NCBI GenBank assembly: GCA_003589585.1
Contig: QYYE01000002.1
Span: 1-39,241, forward strand
Source: Candidatus Bathyarchaeota archaeon
GTDB taxonomy: Archaea > Thermoproteota > Bathyarchaeia > Bathyarchaeales > Bathycorpusculaceae
Direction of reading: 5' to 3'
DNA length: 39,241 bases
Position numbers and translations under genes: made by a program. Each line of letters begins with the position of its first letter. Position 1 is the first letter of the stretch. This document shows, in pieces, positions 31,841 to 39,241 of this stretch. A model generated the notes under the pieces. That model had not been told where the DNA came from, ran no database searches, and worked only from the letters and a program-made list of their open reading frames with translations.

Positions 31841-33226
31841 TTGAAAGTTACTCTGGTTAATCCCCCTTACCCGCCAAATGCACATTCACACCCACCCTTC
31901 ATACCGTTGGGCTTGGCGTATCTTGGTGCAGTCGCCGAAAAAGCAGGTCACCAAGTCACTGTTATCGACTGTCAAGGTGAAAGATTAAACTACGACAGTT
32001 TCCGCCAAAGAATCGCCAATGTCCCCTCTGATGTTATCGGCGTAACCTCAACCACGCTTCTCTACAACTCAGCCAAAACCATCCTCCAAACTGCCAAAGA
32101 ACAGCACCCAAACGCCACAACCATGATTGGCGGAAGCCACGTTAGCTTCTGGGATGAAAACGCCCTAAACGAATCACCAAGCATAGACGTAATCGTGCGC
32201 CGAGAAGGCGAACTCACATTTCTTGAACTCCTGCAGCGCATGGAAGAAAACAAGGGCTTTGAAGAAGTCCAAGGCACAACCATCCGCACAAAAGACGGAA
32301 AAATCACCCGCAACCCAGACAGACCCTTCCTCCACGACTTAGACTCACTGCCTTCTCCAGCATACCACCTTCTCCCATTGGACTCATACCGCCGTATGGG
32401 CAAAACCATCTTCCCCATCGTGACAAGCCGTGGATGTGTTCAATGGTGTGACTTCTGTAGCACCGTGCGCATGTTCGGCAGAGGATACCGCGTGCGAAGC
32501 CCCAAAAAAGTCGTCGACGACATGGAAATGCTCCACAACAAGTATGGCGAAAGCCAATTCACATTCTACGACGACGCATTCACAATCAACCGCAACCACA
32601 CCCTTGAAATGTGCGCCGACATCAAAGCCCGCAAACTAAACGTTGAATGGGACTGCGAAACCCGCGTTGACGCAGTGGACAGGGAACTGCTTGAGAAAAT
32701 GCGCGATGCTGGCTGCATAACAATCTGGTTTGGTGTTGAGTCAGGCTCAGAGAAGATTTTGGGAAAAATGCATAAGAAAATCAACCGGGACCAAGTGCGG
32801 GAAGCCTTCAAGATGGCGCAGAAGGCTGGAATGATGACTATTGCCAGCGCAGTTATCGGCTTCCCAGGTGAAACTGAGGAAACAGCTTGGGAAACAATCA
32901 ACTTCATCAACTCACTAAACCCCGACGACATCGGCTGCTACGTTGCCACACCATACCCAGGCACACCCATGTACGAGGAAGTGGTCCAAAACGGCTGGCT
33001 AAGAGTTACCGACTTCAACAAATACGACACCGCCACACCAACCTTCGAAACCCCGTATTTGAGTATGGAGAAAATCAGCGAAATCAAATACAAGGCGCAC
33101 CAAAAATTCTACCTGCGCCCAAGCTACGTGCTAAAGATGATTCGCAAAGGCGGAACATACGGCAGGTCAGGACTGAAAACCTCTGCCGCTTACGCTCTTA
33201 GGGCTATGCACATTAAACTCTCCTAA
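31841..33226 (+). CDS. B12-binding-domain radical SAM protein (paralog 1)
   Basis: A 461-residue enzyme. Residues 1-140 form the cobalamin-binding Rossmann-like domain (VTLVNPPYPPNAHSHPPFIP, then MIGGSHVSFWDENAL). The radical SAM core follows, with the [4Fe-4S] cysteines in RGCVQWCDFCS (Cys199, 203, 206), then FGVESGSEKILGKMHKKI and IGFPGETEETAWETINFI. Such BchE/HpnR/methyltransferase-type proteins use SAM and cobalamin for methylation or ring chemistry; the substrate is not readable. The TTG start is matched in position by the paralog's ATG. It is the first of a tandem pair in the same direction with separate promoters. Confidence 0.92.
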   Translation: MKVTLVNPPYPPNAHSHPPFIPLGLAYLGAVAEKAGHQVTVIDCQGERLNYDSFRQRIANVPSDVIGVTSTTLLYNSAKTILQTAKEQHPNATTMIGGSHVSFWDENALNESPSIDVIVRREGELTFLELLQRMEENKGFEEVQGTTIRTKDGKITRNPDRPFLHDLDSLPSPAYHLLPLDSYRRMGKTIFPIVTSRGCVQWCDFCSTVRMFGRGYRVRSPKKVVDDMEMLHNKYGESQFTFYDDAFTINRNHTLEMCADIKARKLNVEWDCETRVDAVDRELLEKMRDAGCITIWFGVESGSEKILGKMHKKINRDQVREAFKMAQKAGMMTIASAVIGFPGETEETAWETINFINSLNPDDIGCYVATPYPGTPMYEEVVQNGWLRVTDFNKYDTATPTFETPYLSMEKISEIKYKAHQKFYLRPSYVLKMIRKGGTYGRSGLKTSAAYALRAMHIKLS

Positions 33227-33266
33227 CCCCCTTCACTTGAAACCGCTGATTTTACAAAATTTAAGA

Positions 33267-33279
33267 AAGCAATATATTC
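33267..33279 (+). promoter_or_regulatory. TATA box of the second B12-radical SAM gene
   Basis: AAGCAATATATTCAATCCAA is about 54 bases before the ATG at 33325. It parallels the box of the first paralog. The duplicated gene therefore probably has its own transcript rather than depending on read-through. Confidence 0.5.
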
Positions 33280-33324
33280 AATCCAACACAAGAAAATCTC
33301 CCAAGCAAAAAAGGGCGTCTTCAA

Positions 33325-34707
33325 ATGAAAATTACCCTAGTTAACCCTCCCTATCCGCAAAGCGTCCACTCGCACCCGCCGTTTATTCCACTGGGCATAG
33401 CATACCTGGGCGCGGTTGCAGAAAAAGAGGGATACCACGTCACCGTTATCGACTGCCAAGCAGAAAGACTAACCTATGAAGCCTTCAAAGAACGCATCGC
33501 GCAAACACCATCCGATATCATCGGAGTAACAGCAACAACACTACTCTACAAGTCAGCGATGAAGATAATCACCATAGCTAAACAGGAGCAACCGCAAGCA
33601 GTCACGGTGCTCGGTGGGTCGCATGGAACTTTCTGGGATGAAAACGCCCTCAACGAGTACCCAAGCCTAGACATAGTCGTACGGAGAGAAGGTGAACAAA
33701 CCTTCATTGAACTGCTCGACAAACTCCAAACCCAATCCAGCCTTGGCAGCGTGCTAGGCATCACATACCGAAAACAAGGCAAAATCGTCCGCAACCCAGA
33801 CCGCCCTTTCCTGCATGATTTAGATTCGCTGCCTTTCCCAGCGCATCACCTGCTACCGCTTGAAAAACTAAAGCATAACGGCAAAATCCTCTTCCCCCTA
33901 GTTACCAGCCGTGGATGCGTTTACTGGTGTGACTTTTGCAGTACTGTGCGCATGTTCGGCAGAGGATACCGTATGCGTAGCCCAAAAAACGTTGTGGACG
34001 AGATGCAGCTGGTCCATGACAAGTACGGGGTTGACCAAGTCACGTTTTATGATGACGCTTTTACGGTTGACCGCGACCGAGTGATGAAAATCTGCCAAGA
34101 ACTGCATGATAGAAAATTGCGTATGACTTGGGATTGTGGCACACGGGTTGATATGGTGGACCGTGAACTTCTCAAAACCATGCACGGTGCAGGATGCTTT
34201 GCAGTTTGGCTGGGAGTAGAATCAGGTTCCGAAACCATCTTAGGCGCTATGAACAAAAAAATAAAGCTAGAGCAAACACGCCAGGCCTACAAAACAGCCC
34301 ACCAGGTTGGGTTAATGACCATCGCAAACACTGTGCTGGGCTTCCCAGGCGAAACCGAACAAACCGCTAAAGAAACAATCCGTTTAATCAAGGAACTAAA
34401 CCCAGATGACGTGGGCTTCTACATTGCCACACCGTATCCTGGGACACCCATGTATGAAGAAGTTAAGAAGAACGGTTGGCTACGAGTTACGGATTTTGAC
34501 AAGTACGATACTGCTGGTCCAACTTTTGAGACGCCTTGGTTGAGTATGGAGAAGCTTGCGGAACTTCGCTCCAAAGCATACCAAGACTTCTACCTGCGAC
34601 CAAGTTACGTGTTTAAGATGATGCGTAGAGGTGGAGTCTACGGAATTGCTGCGGTTAAGACTTCAGGCGCTTACCTGTTGCGGGCTCTCCACTTGAAGAC
34701 TTGGTAG
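33325..34707 (+). CDS. B12-binding-domain radical SAM protein (paralog 2)
   Basis: A 460-residue tandem paralog of the preceding gene, collinear throughout; by eye the first 50 residues differ at about ten positions. The radical SAM cysteines are in RGCVYWCDFCS, with the same FGRGYR, GVESGSETILGAMNKKI and LGFPGETEQTAKETI segments. Both copies keep intact catalytic motifs, so both are probably active. Differences cluster in the substrate side of the barrel and the linker (for example CAVWLGVE versus CITIWFGVE), compatible with distinct substrates. The end overlaps the convergent DUF1616-like gene by 45 bases. Confidence 0.92.
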   Translation: MKITLVNPPYPQSVHSHPPFIPLGIAYLGAVAEKEGYHVTVIDCQAERLTYEAFKERIAQTPSDIIGVTATTLLYKSAMKIITIAKQEQPQAVTVLGGSHGTFWDENALNEYPSLDIVVRREGEQTFIELLDKLQTQSSLGSVLGITYRKQGKIVRNPDRPFLHDLDSLPFPAHHLLPLEKLKHNGKILFPLVTSRGCVYWCDFCSTVRMFGRGYRMRSPKNVVDEMQLVHDKYGVDQVTFYDDAFTVDRDRVMKICQELHDRKLRMTWDCGTRVDMVDRELLKTMHGAGCFAVWLGVESGSETILGAMNKKIKLEQTRQAYKTAHQVGLMTIANTVLGFPGETEQTAKETIRLIKELNPDDVGFYIATPYPGTPMYEEVKKNGWLRVTDFDKYDTAGPTFETPWLSMEKLAELRSKAYQDFYLRPSYVFKMMRRGGVYGIAAVKTSGAYLLRALHLKTW

Positions 34708-35079
34708 CGTTCTGCTTTTTCTTATGAAAGCAACTGTAGCTAAAACAAACACTATGACGCTAAGTGAAACTGTTATTGATGTAAAGTTAATTCCTATAGG
34801 TGATAAGCCTAAGAACAAGCCGATAAGCCCAGCTATGCCAAAGCTAAGTGCAACCGACAACACAATCTCTTCAACTATATCTATCTTGTTTTTACCCAAG
34901 AACAGTATGTTAACTAGGCAGTAGCCTGGCAGAAACGTGACAAAAGTAAATGCTAAAATTATCCTCAAAACAACAAGCGGAGAATCGCTTGGAACAACAT
35001 TAACTATTGCTAAAGTTAAAAGCGTGTAGGCAACAATTATTTCAAACCATCTCAGAGGCTTCAACCCGTAATCCTTCAA
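34663..35079 (-). CDS. DUF1616-like membrane protein
   Basis: A 138-residue integral membrane protein with four hydrophobic helices (about residues 12-28, 35-57, 70-90 and 97-116) and a polar C-terminal tail. The LPGYCLVNILF stretch, followed by EEIVLSVALSFGIAGLIGL, resembles the DUF1616 membrane domain common in archaeal surface and glycosylation loci. Function unknown. The TTG start is at 35079. Its 3' end runs 45 bases into the convergent radical SAM gene, which supports a compact real gene rather than a chance frame. Confidence 0.7.
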   Translation of the reverse strand: MKDYGLKPLRWFEIIVAYTLLTLAIVNVVPSDSPLVVLRIILAFTFVTFLPGYCLVNILFLGKNKIDIVEEIVLSVALSFGIAGLIGLFLGLSPIGINFTSITVSLSVIVFVLATVAFIRKSRTLPSLQVESPQQVSA

Positions 35080-35108
35080 AAAACAAAAAATAAAAAATAA
35101 AGGAAAGT

Positions 35109-36017
35109 TTACATGAAGGCTTTGAAGATCGGGTGAGATTCTTCTAGCGGTCGTGTTCCAAGGTCAGCTGCGGCAGAAGCAACATAAGTATCTACGACTG
35201 CAACGGCTGGGAAGACCCATTCCGCTTGCTCTGCTGGCCCAATCATAAGCCAGTTTGCACCCATCGTTTGCATAATCGCGTTAGTAGCGGTTACGCATCC
35301 CTTGCGGAATTCCTTAGCAAAGTTTGCTTTGACCCAACCCATGGTTGTGACCACGTTTCCGCTGCCAAGACCCACTGGATGACCATATTTCTCTTTCATT
35401 ACAGGTATGGTTCTCACAGCAGTACCCATGTCTGGAGCAAACGCTGGAATGGCAGTGTCAATCAGTGGCTTGGTAATTCCACCTTTATCCGCCAACGCTA
35501 AAGCTTCCTCGATGACCTTCATTTTTCCTTCTAGGCTGTTGTCTTTGGGGTCGTCAGCAAGCACAATGGACATTTGGATGCCGCTTTCTTTCAGCACTGC
35601 TAATTCAGCGTCAGTTACGCCTTTGTAGACTGAGTTGTAGAAGCATCGGTCGGCAAGACCCATGTTCTTAGCCAAGTTTGCAGCTGCCATACGAGTCTTA
35701 GGGCTCATTGCATCCAACATTATTGGAGCTTCACTGTGTTTAGCAACGAAGTCAATGTACTTCTCAAAAGCCAGCTCGGTTGTTCCCACAACGTCAAAAG
35801 CAAAGGGAACCCCGGTAATGTCGCTTTGAACCTGACACTTGTTGATTATATCTTCAGCTACGGCTGCGTCAAAAACACCTTTGTTTGCGTCTGAAACCAT
35901 CTTCTGGCCAAGCCAAAAGATAGAACCAATCAGAAAAGTTGGCAGTTCTCCTGGTTGACCGCCTACTTTTACTCTCCCTATCTCGTATACTTTTTGGTCT
36001 GTATTGAATCTGAGCAT
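35109..36017 (-). CDS. mtrH: MtrH-family methyltransferase (tetrahydromethanopterin S-methyltransferase subunit H type)
   Basis: A 302-residue TIM-barrel methyltransferase of the MtrH family. It transfers a methyl group between tetrahydromethanopterin (or another pterin) and a corrinoid protein. Family stretches are YEIGRVKVGGQPGELPTFLI, then AFDVVGTTELAFEKYIDFV, then GLGSGNVVTTMGW and MGANWLMIGPAEQA. None of the other Mtr subunits (A-G) is in view; instead the neighbour upstream is a small corrinoid protein 18 bases away. That points to a soluble methyl-transfer module rather than the sodium-pumping Mtr complex. The methyl donor substrate is unknown. Confidence 0.92.
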   Translation of the reverse strand: MLRFNTDQKVYEIGRVKVGGQPGELPTFLIGSIFWLGQKMVSDANKGVFDAAVAEDIINKCQVQSDITGVPFAFDVVGTTELAFEKYIDFVAKHSEAPIMLDAMSPKTRMAAANLAKNMGLADRCFYNSVYKGVTDAELAVLKESGIQMSIVLADDPKDNSLEGKMKVIEEALALADKGGITKPLIDTAIPAFAPDMGTAVRTIPVMKEKYGHPVGLGSGNVVTTMGWVKANFAKEFRKGCVTATNAIMQTMGANWLMIGPAEQAEWVFPAVAVVDTYVASAAADLGTRPLEESHPIFKAFM

Positions 36018-36035
36018 TTTACATCAACTGATGGA

Positions 36036-36461
36036 TTATTTCTTGATTGCCTTTTTAGCTAACTCAGGGGCCTCTTCTTTGTTTTTGCCAAAGAGTGCGC
36101 CGATTGCATCTGCATCTTCTTTTTTGACTGCTGCACCGCCCATGATTATGCCGATTTGACCTTTCAAACCTGCAGCTTTTAGCGCTTCATCAAGTTTTGG
36201 TATGTTGTTTTTTGCAGGAACTGTATTTACTGAAATTGCAATCAGGTTTGCGTTGTTTTCTTTTGCTTTGTCAACGAAAACTTGTGGTGCTACGCTTTTG
36301 CCAACGTCAATTGTTTTGAATCCTGCGCGTTTTAGTGAGCGGCGGACTGCTTCTTTTGCTGTGTCGTGCATGTCGGGTTCGATGTTGCCGATAACGACTA
36401 CGCCGATTGGATTCTCTGGTTCTGGAGGCTCTTTTTCCATCATAGATTTAAGCCAAGACAT
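36036..36461 (-). CDS. Small corrinoid (B12-binding) protein
   Basis: A 141-residue protein comprising only a cobalamin-binding Rossmann-like domain: NIEPDMHDTAKEAVRRSLKR holds the D-x-H core (Asp30, His32), LIAISVNT the second loop and GIIMGGAA the third. The usual DxHxxG reads DMHDTA, with Ala for Gly. The N-terminal four-helix cap found in MtaC/MtbC-type corrinoid proteins is missing; only about 18 residues precede the fold. It presumably carries the methyl group handed to or from the adjacent MtrH. The ATG at 36461 follows AGGTG, and TATAAAAAG lies about 37-45 bases upstream. Confidence 0.88.
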   Translation of the reverse strand: MSWLKSMMEKEPPEPENPIGVVVIGNIEPDMHDTAKEAVRRSLKRAGFKTIDVGKSVAPQVFVDKAKENNANLIAISVNTVPAKNNIPKLDEALKAAGLKGQIGIIMGGAAVKKEDADAIGALFGKNKEEAPELAKKAIKK

Positions 36462-36495
36462 TTAAACACCTTTTTTTCCTTTTAGTTACTCTGGG

Positions 36496-36506
36496 CTTTT
36501 TATACT
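36496..36506 (-). promoter_or_regulatory. TATA box of the corrinoid protein/MtrH operon
   Basis: On the minus strand GAGTATAAAAAGCC lies about 37-45 bases before the corrinoid protein ATG. It is among the closest matches to the archaeal consensus in the window and would give a leader of about 15 bases containing the AGGTG ribosome site. Strong expression of the methyl-transfer pair is likely. Confidence 0.55.
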
Positions 36507-36577
36507 CGAATTCCATATTTAAGCTTTGACTAACAAATTCAATCAAGCATAGCATAAAACATCAAACGGGAAAGCGG

Positions 36578-38911
36578 ATGGTCAAAGCAAACAAAAAGCA
36601 TCTACTGCTGATGTTGGTTTTCATTTTTGCGTTTATTTACCGTTTGGTTTTGATGCTTTGGGAAACTTTTCCGCCAGGCGCAGATATCGGTTTACACAAC
36701 AGCGTTATTTACTCTATTACTGGGTCAGGAAATGTTGATTTTCTCTATAACTTTTATCACATTGGCGGTGGTGTTTCGCTGACTTTTCCAGGTTACCACA
36801 TTTTCACGGCAGGCATAATGATGCTGACTGGAATGCCTGAGTATCTTGCGCATGCTACAGTTGTGTCCTTGTTTTCATCGCTTATGGTTTTGTGTGCTTT
36901 TTTGATAACTCGGAAGGTTTGGTCGGTTTCTGCAGCGTATATTGCGGCTGTTTTGGTGGCGATTTCACGCTTTGACATTGAAATGTTGCTGTGGGCGGGT
37001 TACCCCAACGTTATAACCCTGCTCTTGATTCCCTTAACCTTCTACTTGTATCTACAAAAAGACCGATTCTCCATCACACCATTCTTGGTTTCAACTTCTA
37101 TCTTGGCAGGCTCATTATTCCTTACGCATTCCCTTAGCGCAACCATTTTTGTAGCAATAACGTTTGCTGTTGTCCTCTTCAGTCTGGTTTCGCCTAAGAG
37201 GTTTGGCGCTTCCAGAAAAACTACATTATACTGGTTGTTACCCATAATTATTGGCGCTATTCTTGTTTCGCTTTTTCTGGTGCAAGCAGCGCCAGCTTAT
37301 CTGTCTGATAGCGCATACCTTAGCGGTTCAAGTTCAAACGACATTGAGAGTGCAACTCTCTCAGCACGGGTTCTACCGCTCTGGATGGTTTTGCCGCTCT
37401 TTGCTGTTATCCCAGCCTTTCTGCTTTTCTCTAAGAAGGTTTACAAGAGATTTTTGGCTCTTCCAGTGTTCCTGTTCTGTATGTGGGTGCTTGTCTCCTT
37501 GATTCCAACTCAAGGCTATTTGCTTGGGCTTCCCTTTGATTACAACCGTTTCCTCTACTTCGCAATTTTGCCAGTACTAATATTCATGGCTGTGCTTATC
37601 GACCATGGCTCAGGCTTCTTTGCAAAAATCATAGATACCTACCGAACTTTAACACGTCAAACACAGGCAATAAAACCGACCACTCATAAGCGAGTGGCGA
37701 GGATTTCGGCAGCTCTTACACGAAAAAAAATCTACTGCATCTTTGCCACGTTCTTCCTGTTGTTTTCTTTTTTAGTTCTTCCTATTTTTATGGGACCAAC
37801 CTATAATTTTGGGACAAGCATACAGGGTTTCTACCAAACAATGAACCAACCGCTCTGGGATGCGATACAATGGATTAAACAGAATACACCTGCCAACTCG
37901 GTGTTTGTTTCAGACGCGTTATATGGCTGGTGGCTCGGCGGCTTTGCTCATCGGCCAACTTTGAGTGCTGTTGACCCCCAGTATTTATCGCTAAACCGCG
38001 AGGTTGACAATGCAACGTTTGCCAGAAACATCCTTGACACCAACTACATAATCAATAATAATTCAACTTTGATTCCACAGGTCCGCGATGACGGCGGATA
38101 CATTGCAAGGCACAACCCCCAGATTTTAGTCAATCAAAATTGGACGTACTATCCATCATCATTCTTCAATTTCAACAGTAACGCCACGAGCATTATGTAC
38201 CGTGTTGATGACAATCCTCAGCAATTCGTAATGTTAAACGAGCTTGCAGTAAAAGAAACACGGATTGAAAATAATTTACAACATGCCACAATTATAGTCA
38301 CTAGAGGAAATGATGACTTTAATCATACAGTATCAACAACAGTTACTCAGGGAATACGATTCGTTAACATAACTGTAATATTAACCAGTTTACGTTCGGG
38401 TGTATTTTTTGACTGGGTAGACATTCAAGTAGAGACTAAGCCAGAACAGATAAGATACAACAACGACAATGTCACCATGGGCTTTGTGGATGTGGGAACA
38501 AAAGCGTTCGGCCAGCTAATCTTTAGTACAACACCACTCCGCGCCGATTACTCGCCTTCAACGGTTAGGTTAAAGTATTCTCTCCAAGGACAATCACAGG
38601 CACAAATCCAGATGCTCGCAACCGCATATTCCGAGAGTAACAATGAACAGTTTTACAGCAGCCAAGAAGCTATGAACGAATATTTCATTCCCATAATGAC
38701 TGAGAACTTAAAGACAGCGCTGAAACCAATCGAACAAGCCAGTCACTTGGAGGTCTTCGATTACCGCTCAGAAATACAGGCACGGAGCATTTCATACATC
38801 GCCCGTCGAGACTCTGAAATAGATCCCAAGTTCCGCAATGATCCCTTGTTTAGCCTTGTGTTTATTAACGATAAAGTTGCAATTTACAAGGTAGATGGGA
38901 ACCTCACTTAA
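36578..38911 (+). CDS. Large GT-C-like multispanning membrane glycosyltransferase
   Basis: A 777-residue membrane protein. The first half (to about residue 415) has at least ten hydrophobic helices. The first extracytoplasmic loop contains PPGADIGLHNSVI, an acidic residue plus His as in GT-C sugar transferases that use lipid-linked donors. The second half is a soluble exterior domain (from LWDAIQWIKQNTPANSV, then SDALYGWWLGGFAHRPT), reminiscent of the C-terminal domain of oligosaccharyltransferase-like proteins. It probably acts in surface protein or lipid glycosylation; the donor and acceptor are unknown. It overlaps the next gene by 17 bases. Confidence 0.8.
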   Translation: MVKANKKHLLLMLVFIFAFIYRLVLMLWETFPPGADIGLHNSVIYSITGSGNVDFLYNFYHIGGGVSLTFPGYHIFTAGIMMLTGMPEYLAHATVVSLFSSLMVLCAFLITRKVWSVSAAYIAAVLVAISRFDIEMLLWAGYPNVITLLLIPLTFYLYLQKDRFSITPFLVSTSILAGSLFLTHSLSATIFVAITFAVVLFSLVSPKRFGASRKTTLYWLLPIIIGAILVSLFLVQAAPAYLSDSAYLSGSSSNDIESATLSARVLPLWMVLPLFAVIPAFLLFSKKVYKRFLALPVFLFCMWVLVSLIPTQGYLLGLPFDYNRFLYFAILPVLIFMAVLIDHGSGFFAKIIDTYRTLTRQTQAIKPTTHKRVARISAALTRKKIYCIFATFFLLFSFLVLPIFMGPTYNFGTSIQGFYQTMNQPLWDAIQWIKQNTPANSVFVSDALYGWWLGGFAHRPTLSAVDPQYLSLNREVDNATFARNILDTNYIINNNSTLIPQVRDDGGYIARHNPQILVNQNWTYYPSSFFNFNSNATSIMYRVDDNPQQFVMLNELAVKETRIENNLQHATIIVTRGNDDFNHTVSTTVTQGIRFVNITVILTSLRSGVFFDWVDIQVETKPEQIRYNNDNVTMGFVDVGTKAFGQLIFSTTPLRADYSPSTVRLKYSLQGQSQAQIQMLATAYSESNNEQFYSSQEAMNEYFIPIMTENLKTALKPIEQASHLEVFDYRSEIQARSISYIARRDSEIDPKFRNDPLFSLVFINDKVAIYKVDGNLT

Positions 38912-39241
38912 GGGTGAAGATAGTCGCTTGATAAGCCTCCTTAAAAATGAGAGAAAACTTGAACTTGGCTTCTTCGCTGTTTTCTCAGTGCTCATCTTTG
39001 CCATCTTCTATGTTCTTGTATCGATGAATGGGGTGGTTTTGGGCAATGACCCTGCGGTTCACCTAGAGAAAGCCCAAATTTTCCTCAGCACTGGTGAGAT
39101 ATCTTTAGCTAATTTAGGTTGGACTCCTCCGCTGTATCAGATTGTGCTTGCTATGCTGATTTCTCTTGGCGGCGCAGTTGATATTGGGCAGTATATTTTT
39201 CTGATTAAGGCTTTGGCGGCGATGGTTAATTGGTTTTTGTT
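38895..39241 (+). CDS. Second GT-C-like membrane protein, cut by window end
   Basis: Partial. The ATG at 38895 overlaps the previous gene by 17 bases, indicating coupling. The 115 visible residues have a charged N-terminus, a membrane helix (LGFFAVFSVLIFAIFYVLV), a loop with GNDPAVHLEKAQIFLSTGEI, then WTPPLYQIVLAMLIS. An acidic residue and His in the first loop, followed by an aromatic Pro-Pro, is the same GT-C-like layout as in the upstream gene. The two probably work in the same glycosylation step or form a heteromeric enzyme. The rest lies outside the window. Confidence 0.75.
   Translation, partial: MGTSLKGEDSRLISLLKNERKLELGFFAVFSVLIFAIFYVLVSMNGVVLGNDPAVHLEKAQIFLSTGEISLANLGWTPPLYQIVLAMLISLGGAVDIGQYIFLIKALAAMVNWFL

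Noticed and set aside
1-39241. CRISPR arrays, rRNA or tRNA genes, complete insertion sequences
   Set aside because: No regularly spaced identical repeats, no rRNA-like stretches, no tRNA cloverleaf and no transposase with paired ends were found.

Overview
The window is archaeal. It carries archaeal initiation factor aIF1A, a GPN-loop GTPase, formylmethanofuran:tetrahydromethanopterin formyltransferase (Ftr), an MtrH-family methyltransferase with a corrinoid partner, an EhaR-like HAD protein, HypA, CbiZ, TTG/GTG starts, GGAGGTGA-type ribosome sites and TATA boxes about 25-30 bases before start sites. Tetrahydromethanopterin C1 chemistry with free-standing MtrH/corrinoid genes, and no methyl-CoM reductase in view, suggests a Bathyarchaeia-like Thermoproteota lineage. 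That placement is an inference; no rRNA or tRNA gene is present to fix it.

Left part (1-10.1 kb): the end of purL and purQ run rightward. A leftward operon from 10.07 to 4.2 kb reads purF, purD, EhaR-like HAD, ftr, PfkB-family kinase, with start/stop overlaps at most junctions. It couples purine synthesis to an archaeal C1-transfer enzyme. Between the two blocks lies an accessory stretch (0.9-4.2 kb) with degenerate repeats, small zinc-finger-like proteins, a broken helix-hairpin-helix (HhH) gene and a frameshifted HEPN-type gene.

Middle part (10.2-24.9 kb): mostly housekeeping and envelope genes. They include a VOC protein, a YkgJ-type cysteine-cluster protein, a secreted PepSY-like protein, a peroxiredoxin, a broken membrane-anchored protein, a HypA/Mrp-ATPase/HAD operon, a GPN GTPase, a DUF4443-type regulator, RidA, a bacterial-type S-adenosylmethionine synthetase, a secreted transglutaminase-like protein, a CinA-like protein, an HtpX protease carrying a canonical EF-hand loop, a glutaminase-less asparagine-synthase-like protein and a divergent nitrilase-family amidase.

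Right part (24.9-39.2 kb): two paralogous proteins with a CxCPRC cluster flank a ferredoxin and an adenosylcobinamide amidohydrolase (CbiZ). Further right are a VapC-toxin remnant, small zinc proteins around aIF1A, two tandem B12-binding radical SAM paralogs with near-duplicate promoters, a two-gene corrinoid protein/MtrH methyltransferase unit, and two large GT-C-like membrane proteins, the last cut by the window end. Cobamide handling or use recurs across 24.9-36.5 kb.

Several genes are broken by apparent single-base losses, and two have no ordinary start codon (purF opens at ATA). These may be real decay or non-canonical starts, or residual assembly errors.
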